From assembly GCF_004340875.1 (NCBI RefSeq), contig NZ_SLXQ01000001.1:248001-312000 (forward strand): 64,000 bases of DNA, given 5' to 3'. Numbering within the stretch: position 1 is the stretch's first letter; every line of letters begins with the position of its first letter. The notes below the pieces were generated by a model, which had not been told where the DNA came from, ran no database searches, and worked only from the letters and a program-made list of their open reading frames with translations. The position numbers were made by a program, and so were the translations under genes. This DNA comes from Tamaricihabitans halophyticus (GTDB taxonomy: Bacteria > Actinomycetota > Actinomycetes > Mycobacteriales > Pseudonocardiaceae). Below, one piece after another: positions 16,283-24,971 of the stretch.

Positions 16283-16723
16283 CTAACCAGACGAATTGGG
16301 CATCGCGCGGCGCGCAATGGCCCGCTGATTCGCGAACCGCAGATACCTTCCGGTTGCCGGCAAGAAGGCAAGTATCAGGATCGCCAACGCCGGAATGGCA
16401 CCGAACCAGCTGCCCAGCCCATTCGGATCGGCGGGGCTGTACAGGATGAAGTTCTGCCCCACGGTGAGCCCGTAGAGCACGATGCCGAGCACTCGTACCA
16501 GTTCGAGGAACGCACCGCTGACCAGTACGGCCCTGCTGGCTTTCTTCCCTGCGAACATCATGGCCGCGCCGATCAGGAGCAGAATCCCAAGCAGGAACGC
16601 GAAAACGACGAGCGCGAGCGGCAACATGGACGCGCCAAGCTCGCTCAGCTGAACGACACCGATGAAGCCGAAGGTGAACTGCCCGAGGCAACTGAGCAAG
16701 CCGAGGATCGCGGTGGCGAGCAC
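16283..16723 (-). CDS. Paralogue B of the Pro/Gln/Tyr membrane protein, original start codon lost
   Basis: The open frame usable from GTG 16723 codes for 146 residues with four transmembrane helices (ILGLLSCLGQFTFGFIGVV, LALVVFAFLLGILLLIGAAM, LVRVLGIVLYGLTVGQNFIL and FGAIPALAILILAFLPATG), parallel to paralogue A. Upstream in the same frame the sequence continues as a Pro/Gln/Tyr-rich N-terminus (SYPPQQPYPPQFGQF, to 16831) just as in paralogue A, but the codon where paralogue A has ATG is TAG (16832-16834). The gene therefore either starts internally without its tail or is decaying. The C-terminal tail of paralogue A is absent too. Confidence 0.6.
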   Translation of the reverse strand: MLATAILGLLSCLGQFTFGFIGVVQLSELGASMLPLALVVFAFLLGILLLIGAAMMFAGKKASRAVLVSGAFLELVRVLGIVLYGLTVGQNFILYSPADPNGLGSWFGAIPALAILILAFLPATGRYLRFANQRAIARRAMPNSSG

Positions 16724-16933
16724 GGTTCCCCTCGGCGGTGTCGGTTCCGCCGGCCATGGCGCGCCGTACGAGTGCGGCGCGAACGGGAACTGGCCGAACT
16801 GGGGCGGGTACGGCTGTTGCGGTGGATAGCTCTAAGGGCCCTTCGCCGGGAGCCGCTACCGATCGGGGACCAACGCTACTCCCGCCCGGCGCAGCTGGAC
16901 GGCATCCGCGCGCCAGGGGTGAGCCGCAAACAG

Positions 16934-16971
16934 CAAACGGGCCCCAGCCAGATTCGGCTGAGGCCCGTTTG
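16934..16971. terminator. Hairpin terminator downstream of the 16991-18286 gene
   Basis: CAAACGGGCC (16934-16943) pairs with GGCCCGTTTG (16962-16971), and an inner CAGCC/GGCTG stem extends it to about 15 bp with one mismatch. It lies 20 bp beyond the stop codon of the minus-strand gene. Confidence 0.8.
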
Positions 16972-16990
16972 GACCGAATTACTCGTCAGC

Positions 16991-18286
16991 TCACCACTGC
17001 TGCGGCGGCTGGCCGTAACCCTGCTGGGGTGGCTGGCCAGGCTGCTGACCGTAGCCAGGCTGCTGACCGAAACCCTGCTGGGGCTGACCGGGCTGCTGTC
17101 CGAAGCCCGGCTGCTGGCCATACGGCTGCTGCGGCTGACCAGGCTGGCCGTAGGGCTGCTGACCGAAACCACCGGCCTGCTGGCCATAGGCGCCCGGCTG
17201 GCCAAAGCCACCACCGGGACCACCGAATCCACCGGGGCCACCGGAGTCGGCACCCACCCATGCCTTGGTCTGTGGGAAGAACCCGAGCACGCTCGCCCCT
17301 GCGATCAGGATGCCGAAGATCAGCGAGAAAACAATCCGGGCGTTCGAACCTTCCGCCCAGATCCACAGCAGCAGCGTGAACAGGAACAACGCGGCGCCGC
17401 TGCCCAGCGAGATAAAGAAGGCGAAACCCTTGCGCAGGAACATGAACACCGCGCCGGCGATCGAACCGAGGCTGCCGACCAGCATCATGATCGCGTAGAA
17501 CATGCCGAGGCCGGTGCTCGGAATCTGGTCCTCACACTGCCCGCGAACGCTGTCCGGCAGGCTGCCACAGGCTTCCGATGTCGAGGGCGCGTCACCGAAA
17601 TCGACAAGCAAGGTGATCGCCATGATCGCGGCGATGAGACCGAACAGCGCGATCGCGCCGGAGACGATCCAGGAAATGATCTGGTTGGTGTTCTGGCCAG
17701 CGCCACCCATTCCTGGCTGGCCGTATCCCGGCTGGCCATAAGGCTGCCCGTACGGCTGCTGGCCATACGGCTGACCCGGCTGCTGGCCATAAGGCTGCTG
17801 CGGCTGCTGGCCATAGGGCTGGCCGGGCTGCTGGCCGAAGCCCTGCGGCGGCTGACCCGGCTGCTGGCCATAAGGCTGCTGCGGCTGCTGGCCATAGGGC
17901 TGGCCGGGCTGCTGGCCGTAACCAGCCGCGGGGAACCCACCGGAGGGCGGTCCCTGCTGCCCCATGGCCGCCGGGTTGTCGGCCGCGCTCGGCGGCGGGG
18001 TGTACGGCGGGGGCTGCGGAGGCAGCGAGCCCGGCGGCACCATCTGCGTCGACTCGGCGACCGAGCCGCCGCCAGCGACCTGGCCAGGGGTTACCACCTG
18101 GGTCGGCTCCGGCGAGTCGGCCGGCGGCTGTCCCGGTTGCACGACACTCGTCGGCTCGGGCGAATCCGCCAGCGACGGATCCGGCTGCGGGGTCGGTCCG
18201 CTCGGCGGACCTTGCTGCCCCTCCTGCGGTTGCCCGCCTTGCCCCTCTTGGTTGGGCGGCTGCGGAGCGCTCATCTGGGTTTCCAA
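16991..18286 (-). CDS. Large Gln/Pro/Tyr/Gly-rich membrane protein
   Basis: A 431-residue protein with three parts. The first 200 residues are low-complexity, first Pro/Glu-rich with repeated SPEPT(S/Q)VV motifs (about 40-70), then YGQQPGQP-type repeats (about 118-200). Four transmembrane helices follow (about 210-365: [60 protein letters not shown] and [19 protein letters not shown]). The tail is again YGQ/FGQ-rich. A perfect 67-bp direct repeat in the DNA (17771-17837 and 17852-17918) shows recent expansion of the tract. A start at the second Met (18274) is also possible. Function is unknown; tails of this type have been suggested to be surface- or complex-associated. Confidence 0.8.
   Translation of the reverse strand: METQMSAPQPPNQEGQGGQPQEGQQGPPSGPTPQPDPSLADSPEPTSVVQPGQPPADSPEPTQVVTPGQVAGGGSVAESTQMVPPGSLPPQPPPYTPPPSAADNPAAMGQQGPPSGGFPAAGYGQQPGQPYGQQPQQPYGQQPGQPPQGFGQQPGQPYGQQPQQPYGQQPGQPYGQQPYGQPYGQPGYGQPGMGGAGQNTNQIISWIVSGAIALFGLIAAIMAITLLVDFGDAPSTSEACGSLPDSVRGQCEDQIPSTGLGMFYAIMMLVGSLGSIAGAVFMFLRKGFAFFISLGSGAALFLFTLLLWIWAEGSNARIVFSLIFGILIAGASVLGFFPQTKAWVGADSGGPGGFGGPGGGFGQPGAYGQQAGGFGQQPYGQPGQPQQPYGQQPGFGQQPGQPQQGFGQQPGYGQQPGQPPQQGYGQPPQQW
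17771..17918. repeat. Perfect 67-bp direct repeat, 81-bp period, in the YGQQP-coding tract
   Basis: Positions 17771-17837 and 17852-17918 are identical. The 81-bp period equals 27 codons, so the frame is kept. Shorter related units surround it. Confidence 0.9.
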
Positions 18287-18431
18287 CCCCCTTGGCTGGT
18301 TGACACTACGACCCTATGGATGGGCCTCGCGGTCACCTCCGACCATCCGGTCGAAGGATTCACGCATTTGCCGGACACGCTATCGGATCGCGTCCAGCCA
18401 CGCTGGACGTCCCCCAATCGTGCGGTCAATT

Positions 18432-19802
18432 TCATCTGCCAGCGAGAAACGCGAGCACGTCTTGCCTGGTCAGCACGCCCAGTGGCTTCCCACCGGTCAG
18501 GACGAGCGCGCCATCGGCGTTCGCCAGCGCGGTCATCGCCACACTGACCTGCTCACCAGCTCCGATCGTCGGCAACGGTGCGGACATATGCTGATCCAGC
18601 CGATCGGAAAGGGTCGCTTTCCCGGTGAACAGCGCATCCAGCAGTTCTCGCTCGTTGACCGCGCCAACCACCTCGGCTGCCATCACCGGTGGTTCGGCGC
18701 TGACCACGGGCATCTGGCTGACCGCGAACTCGTTCAGGATCGCCACGGCGTCACCAACCGTCTCGGTGGGATGCGCGTGCACCAGCTCGGGCAGCCGGCC
18801 ATCCTTGCCGCGCAACACGTCACCCACGGTGGCCGTGCTCGCCTCGGCGGGCAGGAAGCCGTACGAGGACATCCACGCGTCGTTGAACACCTTGGTCAGG
18901 TACGCGCGGCCGCCGTCCGGCAACAGCACCACGATGACGTCGTCCGGCCCGCACCTGCCGGCGAGCTCGCGGGCCGCGGCAACGGCCATCCCACAGGATC
19001 CACCAACCAGCAGGCTTTCCCGCTCGGCCAGCTCCCTGGTGGTGATGAACGAATCCGCGTCGGAGATCGCGATGATCTCGTCGCAAACATCTCTGTCGTA
19101 CGTCTCCGGCCAGAAGTCCTCGCCGACACCTTCAACCAGATACGGCCGGCCGGTTCCCCCGGAGTACACCGAACCTTCCGGGTCCGCACCGACAATCTTC
19201 ACCCTGCCTTCGGAGACTTCCTTGAGATAGCGGCCGGTACCGCTGATCGTCCCGCCGGTCCCGATGCCGGCGACGAAATGCGTGATCCGCCCTTCCGTCT
19301 GCCGCCACAGTTCCGGACCCGTCGAGTAGTAATGACTGGCCGGGTTCTCCGCATTGGCGTACTGATTGGGTTTCCAGGCGCCCTCGGTTTCGGTAACCAG
19401 CCGATCGGAGACGTTGTAGTAGGAATCGGGATGCTCCGGAGGTACCGCGGTCGGGCAGACCACGACCTGTGCGCCGTAAGCCTTCAGTACATTGCGCTTG
19501 TCCTCGCTGACCTTGTCCGGGCAGACGAAGATGCACTTGTATCCCTTGCGCTGGGCGACCATCGCCAGCCCGACTCCGGTGTTGCCGGAGGTCGGCTCGA
19601 CGATCGTGCCGCCCGGTTTCAGCTCACCCGAACGCTCGGCGGCCTCCACCATCCGGATGGCGATCCGATCCTTCACGCTGCCACCGGGATTGAGGTACTC
19701 GACCTTGGCCAGCACCAGCGGACCATTCGGCTCGCTGAGTGATCCCAACCGGACCAACGGGGTGTTGCCCACCAGGTCCATCAGATGCTCGACGTATTCC
19801 AC
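18432..19802 (-). CDS. cbs: Cystathionine beta-synthase
   Basis: This PLP enzyme makes cystathionine from serine and homocysteine. The 456-residue protein begins at GTG 19802 (VEYVEHLMDLVGNTPLVRL). The Schiff-base Lys is about residue 44 in NPGGSVKDRI; the substrate loop is EPTSGNTGVGLA (about 68-79) and the phosphate loop is GIGTGGTISGT. A C-terminal pair of CBS domains (about 335-456: TVGDVLRG and LPTIGAGEQVSVAM) fits cystathionine beta-synthase rather than a plain cysteine synthase. The position corresponds to Rv1077. With metB it gives a transsulfuration route. Longer upstream translation (to 19844) has no family support. Confidence 0.93.
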   Translation of the reverse strand: MEYVEHLMDLVGNTPLVRLGSLSEPNGPLVLAKVEYLNPGGSVKDRIAIRMVEAAERSGELKPGGTIVEPTSGNTGVGLAMVAQRKGYKCIFVCPDKVSEDKRNVLKAYGAQVVVCPTAVPPEHPDSYYNVSDRLVTETEGAWKPNQYANAENPASHYYSTGPELWRQTEGRITHFVAGIGTGGTISGTGRYLKEVSEGRVKIVGADPEGSVYSGGTGRPYLVEGVGEDFWPETYDRDVCDEIIAISDADSFITTRELAERESLLVGGSCGMAVAAARELAGRCGPDDVIVVLLPDGGRAYLTKVFNDAWMSSYGFLPAEASTATVGDVLRGKDGRLPELVHAHPTETVGDAVAILNEFAVSQMPVVSAEPPVMAAEVVGAVNERELLDALFTGKATLSDRLDQHMSAPLPTIGAGEQVSVAMTALANADGALVLTGGKPLGVLTRQDVLAFLAGR

Positions 19803-19943
19803 GGGTGCAGCGTAACGCCAGCTAGACCGACGGGCGCGCGGCACACGCTAACGAAACCCGTGCCGCCCGAAGATAGTCCAGATGGGAACGATCCATACGG
19901 CGCACGCATCAAACGGGCAGCGACGAAGGGAGGGCCAGTTCCG

Positions 19944-20756
19944 ATGTCAGCGATACCGCGACCACGACAGCTGATGCTGCTTGCCGCCGGAACCGTTGGC
20001 GGCCTTTCGATCGGCGCGTACGGCTTACTCAACGGGCAGTCCAAGCAAGCGCGTTCGGTGATCGTCCGGAGCATGCGCCGCGCACTGCGCGCGGACGGCG
20101 ACTACGAACCACCGCGGGGCGAACCGAAGGGCGAGCCACTGCGGTTCGCGGTACTCGGCGATTCCACGGCTGCCGGTCTCGGCGCCAGCCGCCCGGATGC
20201 CCTGCCCGGTGTGCTGCTTGCGAAGGAGCTGGCAGCCGAAACCGGGCTCGCAGTTCGGCTGAGGACGCATGCCTTCAGCGGCGCGACAACCAGAGAACTT
20301 GAGTCCCAAGTGGACGCTGCACTGCGGGACCGGCCGGAGCTCGCGGTGGTGATCATCGGGGGCAACGACGTGACCACGAAGATGCCGATCCGCACCTCGG
20401 CCGCGCTGCTCGGCGCGCAACTGGCCAGGCTGTGCGCGGCCGGCACCGCCGTCGTGTTGTGCAGCTGTCCCGACCTACGGGTGATCAAACCGATCCCGCA
20501 ACCGCTGCGGGCGATCGTGGGCCAGTGGAGCCGCGCGCTTGCCTCGGCGCAACGCGCGGTGGCGGAAACACACGGCGTCACGCTGTTTCATTCGGCGGAG
20601 TTGCTGTCCCCGGAATTCGGTCGCCGCCCCGAACTGTTCAGCGCGGATCGCTTCCATCCAGGCGACGAGGGCTATCGGGTCGCCGCCTGCCTGCTACTCG
20701 GACCGCTGCTCAGTACGCTGCGCGCGGAGCAGCGAAGCGGTCGAGACGGCTGGTGA
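19944..20756 (+). CDS. SGNH/GDSL hydrolase, membrane-anchored or secreted (Rv1075c-like)
   Basis: A 270-residue protein with an N-terminal hydrophobic segment (LMLLAAGTVGGLSIGAYGLL) and an SGNH hydrolase domain. Block I is AVLGDSTAAGLGA with the nucleophile Ser (about residues 69-81); block III is VIIGGNDVTT; and block V is ADRFHPGDEGY with the Asp-His pair. GGGAGGG precedes the ATG. The gene holds a TTA codon (20025-20027), rare in such genomes. The orthologue by position, Rv1075c, is an esterase. The substrate here is unknown. It is divergent from cbs. Confidence 0.88.
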   Translation: MSAIPRPRQLMLLAAGTVGGLSIGAYGLLNGQSKQARSVIVRSMRRALRADGDYEPPRGEPKGEPLRFAVLGDSTAAGLGASRPDALPGVLLAKELAAETGLAVRLRTHAFSGATTRELESQVDAALRDRPELAVVIIGGNDVTTKMPIRTSAALLGAQLARLCAAGTAVVLCSCPDLRVIKPIPQPLRAIVGQWSRALASAQRAVAETHGVTLFHSAELLSPEFGRRPELFSADRFHPGDEGYRVAACLLLGPLLSTLRAEQRSGRDGW

Positions 20757-20865
20757 CCGAGCTAACTATGCGCCACGCGGTGGACCAACTAATGTCGGAT
20801 GCCTAGGACTTTAAGGCCGCGCGCGGTCGCGGTCCCCGAGTACGGCCGTGACAAAGGAGTTCGCC

Positions 20866-22086
20866 ATGCCGGAAGCCGTAATCGTCTCCGCCGCCCGCTC
20901 CCCAATCGGTCGAGCAGGCAAGGGTTCACTGGTCGATATCCGACCGGACGATCTCACCGCGCAGCTGGTCCGCGCGGCACTGGACAAGGTTCCCGAGCTC
21001 GACCCCACCCAGATCCATGACCTGATGCTCGGCTGCGGCCTGCCCGGCGGCGAGCAGGGATTCAATATGGCCAGAGTGGTGGCCGTGCTGCTCGGCTACG
21101 ACCACCTGCCTGGCTGCACCATCACCCGGTACTGCTCGTCCAGCCTGCAGACCACCCGGATGGCATTGCACGCGATCAAGGCCGGCGAGGCGGATGTACT
21201 GATCAGCGCCGGTGTGGAAACGGTGAGCCGGTTCGCGAAGGGCAACTCGGATTCGCTGCCGGACACCCAGAACCCACTGTTCGCCGAGGCGACGCAACGC
21301 TCGGCGCGGGTGGCGGAAACGGGCGCGAGCGACTGGCAGGATCCACGTGCCGAGGGCGCCCTGCCGGATATCTACATCGCGATGGGGCAAACGGCGGAAA
21401 ACCTCGCGCTGGCCAAGAACGTCAGCCGCGAGGACATGGATCATTTCGGGGTGCGCTCGCAGAACCTCGCGGAAAAGGCGCTGGCCAACGGGTTCTGGGC
21501 ACGCGAGATCACCCCGGTGACCTTGCCGGACGGTCGGGTTGTCGATGCCGATGACGGCCCGCGAGCCGGCGTCAGCTACGAGAAGGTGTCCCAGCTACAA
21601 CCGGTGTTCCGGCCGGACGGCAAGGTCACCGCCGGCAACTGCTGCGCGCTGAACGATGGCGCGGCGGCACTGGTGATCATGAGCGACACCAAGGCCGCGG
21701 AGCTGGGCGTGACGCCGCTCGCGCGCGTCGTGTCGACCGGTGTTTCCGGGCTGTCCCCGGAGATCATGGGCCTTGGGCCGGTCGAGGCCTCGCGGCGGGC
21801 GCTGGCCCGCGCGGGGATGACGATCGACGATATCGACCTTGTGGAGATCAACGAAGCCTTCGCCGCGCAGGTGATCCCTTCCTACCGGGACCTGGGCATC
21901 GACGAGGCCAAGCTGAACGTCAACGGCGGCGCGATCGCGGTTGGCCATCCGTTCGGGATGACCGGCGCGCGGATCACCACCACCCTGCTGAACTCGTTGC
22001 AGTTCCACGATAAACAGTTCGGCCTGGAAACCATGTGCGTCGGCGGTGGGCAGGGGATGGCGATGGTGCTGGAGCGCCTCAGCTGA
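20866..22086 (+). CDS. Acetyl-CoA C-acyltransferase (thiolase, FadA-type)
   Basis: A 406-residue thiolase that would cleave 3-ketoacyl-CoA in beta-oxidation. The acyl-accepting Cys is in [11 protein letters not shown] (about residues 86-96), the His in [15 protein letters not shown], and the second Cys in [11 protein letters not shown] near the C-terminus. AAAGGAG lies at the right distance from ATG 20866. It stands after the SGNH hydrolase in the same direction, the order of Rv1075c and fadA3 (Rv1074c). A degradative thiolase is more likely than a biosynthetic acetoacetyl-CoA thiolase, on length and the NEAFAAQ region, but the two are close. Confidence 0.92.
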   Translation: MPEAVIVSAARSPIGRAGKGSLVDIRPDDLTAQLVRAALDKVPELDPTQIHDLMLGCGLPGGEQGFNMARVVAVLLGYDHLPGCTITRYCSSSLQTTRMALHAIKAGEADVLISAGVETVSRFAKGNSDSLPDTQNPLFAEATQRSARVAETGASDWQDPRAEGALPDIYIAMGQTAENLALAKNVSREDMDHFGVRSQNLAEKALANGFWAREITPVTLPDGRVVDADDGPRAGVSYEKVSQLQPVFRPDGKVTAGNCCALNDGAAALVIMSDTKAAELGVTPLARVVSTGVSGLSPEIMGLGPVEASRRALARAGMTIDDIDLVEINEAFAAQVIPSYRDLGIDEAKLNVNGGAIAVGHPFGMTGARITTTLLNSLQFHDKQFGLETMCVGGGQGMAMVLERLS

Positions 22087-22100
22087 ACCACGCCCAGTGA

Positions 22101-22123
22101 CCGCAAGATCCCTAAAGATTGCG
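22101..22123 (-). repeat. Dispersed gene-end repeat, copy 6 (CTTGCG form)
   Basis: Identical over 23 bp to copy 4 at 12671-12693. It lies between the thiolase stop and the hairpin at 22129-22168. Confidence 0.85.
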
Positions 22124-22128
22124 AAATA

Positions 22129-22168
22129 GAAGTGGGCCCCGGCGAATGCTTGCGCCGGGGCCCACTTC
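22129..22168. terminator. Strong bidirectional hairpin terminator
   Basis: A perfect 16-bp stem (GAAGTGGGCCCCGGCG 22129-22144 with CGCCGGGGCCCACTTC 22153-22168) and an 8-nt loop lie between convergent thiolase and Bax-inhibitor genes. Confidence 0.9.
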
Positions 22169-22179
22169 TTGTCTACGTA

Positions 22180-23022
22180 CTAGTCGCTCTGCAGATAGGA
22201 AAGCAGGCGAAGGATCTCGAGGTACAGCCAGACCAGCGTGGTCATCAGCCCGAAGGCGGCGTACCAGGCCCACTTCTGCGGCATCTGCTGCCGGATCATC
22301 TGGTCAGCCATATCGAAGTCGAGCAGCAGCATGAACGCGGCGATACCGATCACCACGAGGCTGAACACGATGGCCAGCGGGCCACCGTCCCTGATGCCGA
22401 TGCCCGAACCGCCGGTGAACATCCCCACCAGCAGGTTGATCAGCATGAACGCGGCGGCACCCACCGCGGCGCCGATCACCCATTTGGTCAGCCGCGGCGT
22501 GACCTTGACCGCCCCGGTCTTGTAGACCACCAGCATCACGGCGAACACGATCCCGGTGGCCATAATCGCCTGCAGGGCAATGCCCCTGGCGACGAACGCC
22601 TCGAACACACCGGTGATAGCGCCGAGGAAAACACCTTCGGCCGCCGCATAGGTGAGTACCAGCGCCGGGTTCGGCGTCTTCTTGAAGATCACCACCAGCG
22701 CGCAGATCAAGCCGACGATCATCCCGCCGATCATCGCGCCGGTGATCGGGCCCATGGACAGCCCGGCATCGATCCGGCCCATCGCCCAGACGGCGGTAAT
22801 GATGCCGGTCAGGAACGTGACGGCGAGCGTGATCCCGGTCTTGATGACGACGTCATCAACCGTCATCGGCCGGTCGGCCGAACCGGTGGCCGGCCCATAC
22901 CCGCCGTAGCTCGTCTGGCCGTAGCCCGGCTGAGCCCCACCGGGCGCCGATCGCGTATCGAAACCCGCATAGCCGCCGGAACTCGGCAGATTACGGAACG
23001 CGGGGTTGCTTGTTGCTCGCAC
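22180..23022 (-). CDS. Bax inhibitor-1 / YccA family membrane protein
   Basis: A 280-residue protein with a Gly/Pro/Tyr-rich N-terminal 65 residues followed by seven transmembrane helices of the BI-1/YccA (TMBIM) family. Recognisable segments are TGITLAVTFLTGIITAVWAM, NPALVLTYAAAEGVFLGAI, VMLVVYKTGAVKVT and the C-terminal FGLMTTLVWLYLEILRLLSY. Bacterial family members are proposed pH-dependent calcium-leak channels. The actinobacterial branch with the disordered N-terminus has no known partner. A 429-bp region separates it from the divergent adhesin gene. Confidence 0.9.
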   Translation of the reverse strand: MRATSNPAFRNLPSSGGYAGFDTRSAPGGAQPGYGQTSYGGYGPATGSADRPMTVDDVVIKTGITLAVTFLTGIITAVWAMGRIDAGLSMGPITGAMIGGMIVGLICALVVIFKKTPNPALVLTYAAAEGVFLGAITGVFEAFVARGIALQAIMATGIVFAVMLVVYKTGAVKVTPRLTKWVIGAAVGAAAFMLINLLVGMFTGGSGIGIRDGGPLAIVFSLVVIGIAAFMLLLDFDMADQMIRQQMPQKWAWYAAFGLMTTLVWLYLEILRLLSYLQSD

Positions 23023-23451
23023 CTGTCCTCCTGGGCCTAACTGGCACCTTCATCGAGCTGAACGACCGAGCGCGCGGAGTAGTTCCCGGCATCAGTAAAA
23101 GCGACTTTACCTGGCCACTCGGCGTCACCGGGTAACCCGGGCAACCGAGCAAGCACCCGTACCGCTCGATACTACTGGGCCTCGATGCTACTGGGCGCAG
23201 CCTAAACGGTCTCTCGACCGGGTGATCACGTCCTACCGGTGGCGGATTGCGAATTGTTACGCCACCGGCAATGCTCACGAGCGGTGTCTACTTCACTACC
23301 ACTTGACGTCGACGTCCCTCCCGGTTGTGCGTCCTTCGACTGGGGTGTGCGCGCCGCTGCGTACACGATGACCAGGCGTTTTGCTGGACACCACGCTCCG
23401 AAAAGTGTGAGGGGACGACAGCGATCCGCAGGTTAGGGAGTCATCAGGACT
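23023..23451. other. 429-bp divergent intergenic region with tandem and inverted repeats
   Basis: No gene is evident. The region contains a 16-bp tandem duplication with one mismatch (CTCGATACTACTGGGC, 23165-23180 and 23181-23196) and a 9-bp stem with a 15-nt loop (CCGGTGGCG 23236-23244, CGCCACCGG 23260-23268). It must hold the promoters of the Bax-inhibitor gene and the adhesin gene. TTGACG at about 23303 is a possible -35 for the adhesin. Confidence 0.6.
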
Positions 23452-24960
23452 ATGGGGTTACGGTTCTCCGGACACGGGGATGGACACGGAACCAGACGTA
23501 GGCAACGACGCGGAACCCGATCGGCCGCGGCCAACCGGGTGAGCAGGCCGCCACGCGGCCGGTTACTTGCCGGACTGCTCGGCGCGGCCATGCTCGCCGG
23601 CCTGACCACGGTGGTCACCGCACCGGCCGCGCATGCCGACGTACAGGAAGCGCTCGGCCACGAGATCCGTCCGGGTCAGCCATTCGAGGGAGATCCAGGA
23701 AACCGGGACTGGGTTGGCTCCTACACGGTCGACGGCAAGCAGGTGTTCTGCGTGCAGTTCGCCTACAAGGCGCCGGACAGCAACGAGCAGTACGAACCCG
23801 GCGATGAACTACTGAACAAATGGGGCGAGCCGCTCGACCCCGAGCAGGCCTCCTACATCTCGTATCTGCTGCTGCGTTACGGCGATACCCAGCAACCCGA
23901 TGAGGCCGCCGCGGTGGCGCACCTGCTGCACTCCTGGACCTCGGGGCCACGCAGCGAAGCGGATCTGGACCCGAGCAACGACTTCCGCAGCATCGGCTAC
24001 GACATCGACCTGCACCACGATCGGCTGCCGGCGAGCGCGCAGCAGGCGATCGAACGGCTGCGCACCGAGGCGGAGAACAACCACGGCCCATGGACGGCCG
24101 AGGTCACGGCACCGGAGGAACCCCAGCTGGTCGACGAGCCGGACGACTGGTCGGTCAGCGTGCGCAACGCCAAGGAAACCGGGATGTCCGAGGTTCCGGT
24201 GACGCTGGAACTGACCGACGCCACGCTGGTCGACGGCTCGACGACGGGCTCGGTGGTCACCAGCGAGGATGGCGCGGCAACCACCGAGGTGATTCCCACG
24301 GGCCCGGAGCCCAAGGTCGTCGCCACCCTGGACAGCCCCGCGGACGTACCGAGGGTGCAGGAACCGGTCGCCGTGGATACCCAGCGCATCGTCAGCACCG
24401 GCGGGGAGAAGCAGCTCAGCGCGGAGGCGAGCACCGAAGCCCGCACCAAACCGGGCAAGGTCGCGGTCAGCAAGGTGGACACGGACACCGGTGATCCGAT
24501 CGCGGCGGCCACCCTGCAGCTGACCGGCGAGGACAAGACCGAGCCCGCGCTCGGTCAGGACGGCGAACCGCTGACCGGTCCGGACGACAAGCCCGTCGTG
24601 CTCAGCACGGATGAGCAAGGCAAGGCCGAGGTCCAGGACATTCAGACGCCACAACAGATCTGCGTGGTCGAGGTGAACGCGCCGAAGGGCTACGAGGACG
24701 CGTTCGACCCGAAGGCACCACCTTCGGCGTGTGGTGAGGTGAAACCGGGCGAGACGTTAACCCTCGAAGTCGCCAACGCGCCGAACAAGCCGGTGGTACC
24801 GGAAGTCATTCCGGCCGGGGACAACCCGCAAGCGGTGGCCAAGAGCGACACCCTGAGTAACCCGTCCGCGGGCGCGCTCGTGGGTCTCGCGGCGCTGTTG
24901 CTGCTTGCCGGCTCGCTCGGTGGCCTGCTGTGGCGGAAGCGCTCCACGAGCCGCCGCTGA
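23452..24960 (+). CDS. Surface protein with Cna-B/SpaA-like domain and C-terminal membrane anchor
   Basis: A 502-residue exported protein. After a long basic N-terminus there is a signal peptide (LLAGLLGAAMLAGLTTVVTA, cleavage near AHA). The N-terminal domain (about 65-190) contains YTVDGKQVFCVQFAYKAPDS and a helix AAAVAHLLHSW, a layout like thioester adhesion domains, but the Gln expected there appears to be Ala. A Cna-B/SpaA-like domain (about 345-445: VSKVDTDTGDPIAAATLQL) follows. The C-terminus has a membrane helix (ALVGLAALLLLAGSLGGLLW) and an RKR tail, but I see no LPxTG-type motif in front of it, only KSDTLSNPSAG. A sortase gene follows 11 bp later. A TTA codon occurs at 24757-24759. 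Confidence 0.8.
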   Translation: MGLRFSGHGDGHGTRRRQRRGTRSAAANRVSRPPRGRLLAGLLGAAMLAGLTTVVTAPAAHADVQEALGHEIRPGQPFEGDPGNRDWVGSYTVDGKQVFCVQFAYKAPDSNEQYEPGDELLNKWGEPLDPEQASYISYLLLRYGDTQQPDEAAAVAHLLHSWTSGPRSEADLDPSNDFRSIGYDIDLHHDRLPASAQQAIERLRTEAENNHGPWTAEVTAPEEPQLVDEPDDWSVSVRNAKETGMSEVPVTLELTDATLVDGSTTGSVVTSEDGAATTEVIPTGPEPKVVATLDSPADVPRVQEPVAVDTQRIVSTGGEKQLSAEASTEARTKPGKVAVSKVDTDTGDPIAAATLQLTGEDKTEPALGQDGEPLTGPDDKPVVLSTDEQGKAEVQDIQTPQQICVVEVNAPKGYEDAFDPKAPPSACGEVKPGETLTLEVANAPNKPVVPEVIPAGDNPQAVAKSDTLSNPSAGALVGLAALLLLAGSLGGLLWRKRSTSRR

Positions 24961-24971
24961 GCCGATAACCC

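Noticed and set aside
16220-18547. A 775-codon open frame on the plus strand across the Gln/Pro/Tyr cluster
   Set aside because: It is Arg/Leu-rich and repeats in step with the real minus-strand YGQQP tract; a shadow.
20808-20830. ACTTTAAGG near 20811 as a repeat copy
   Set aside because: Only a 7-bp core matches and the flanks differ on both sides.
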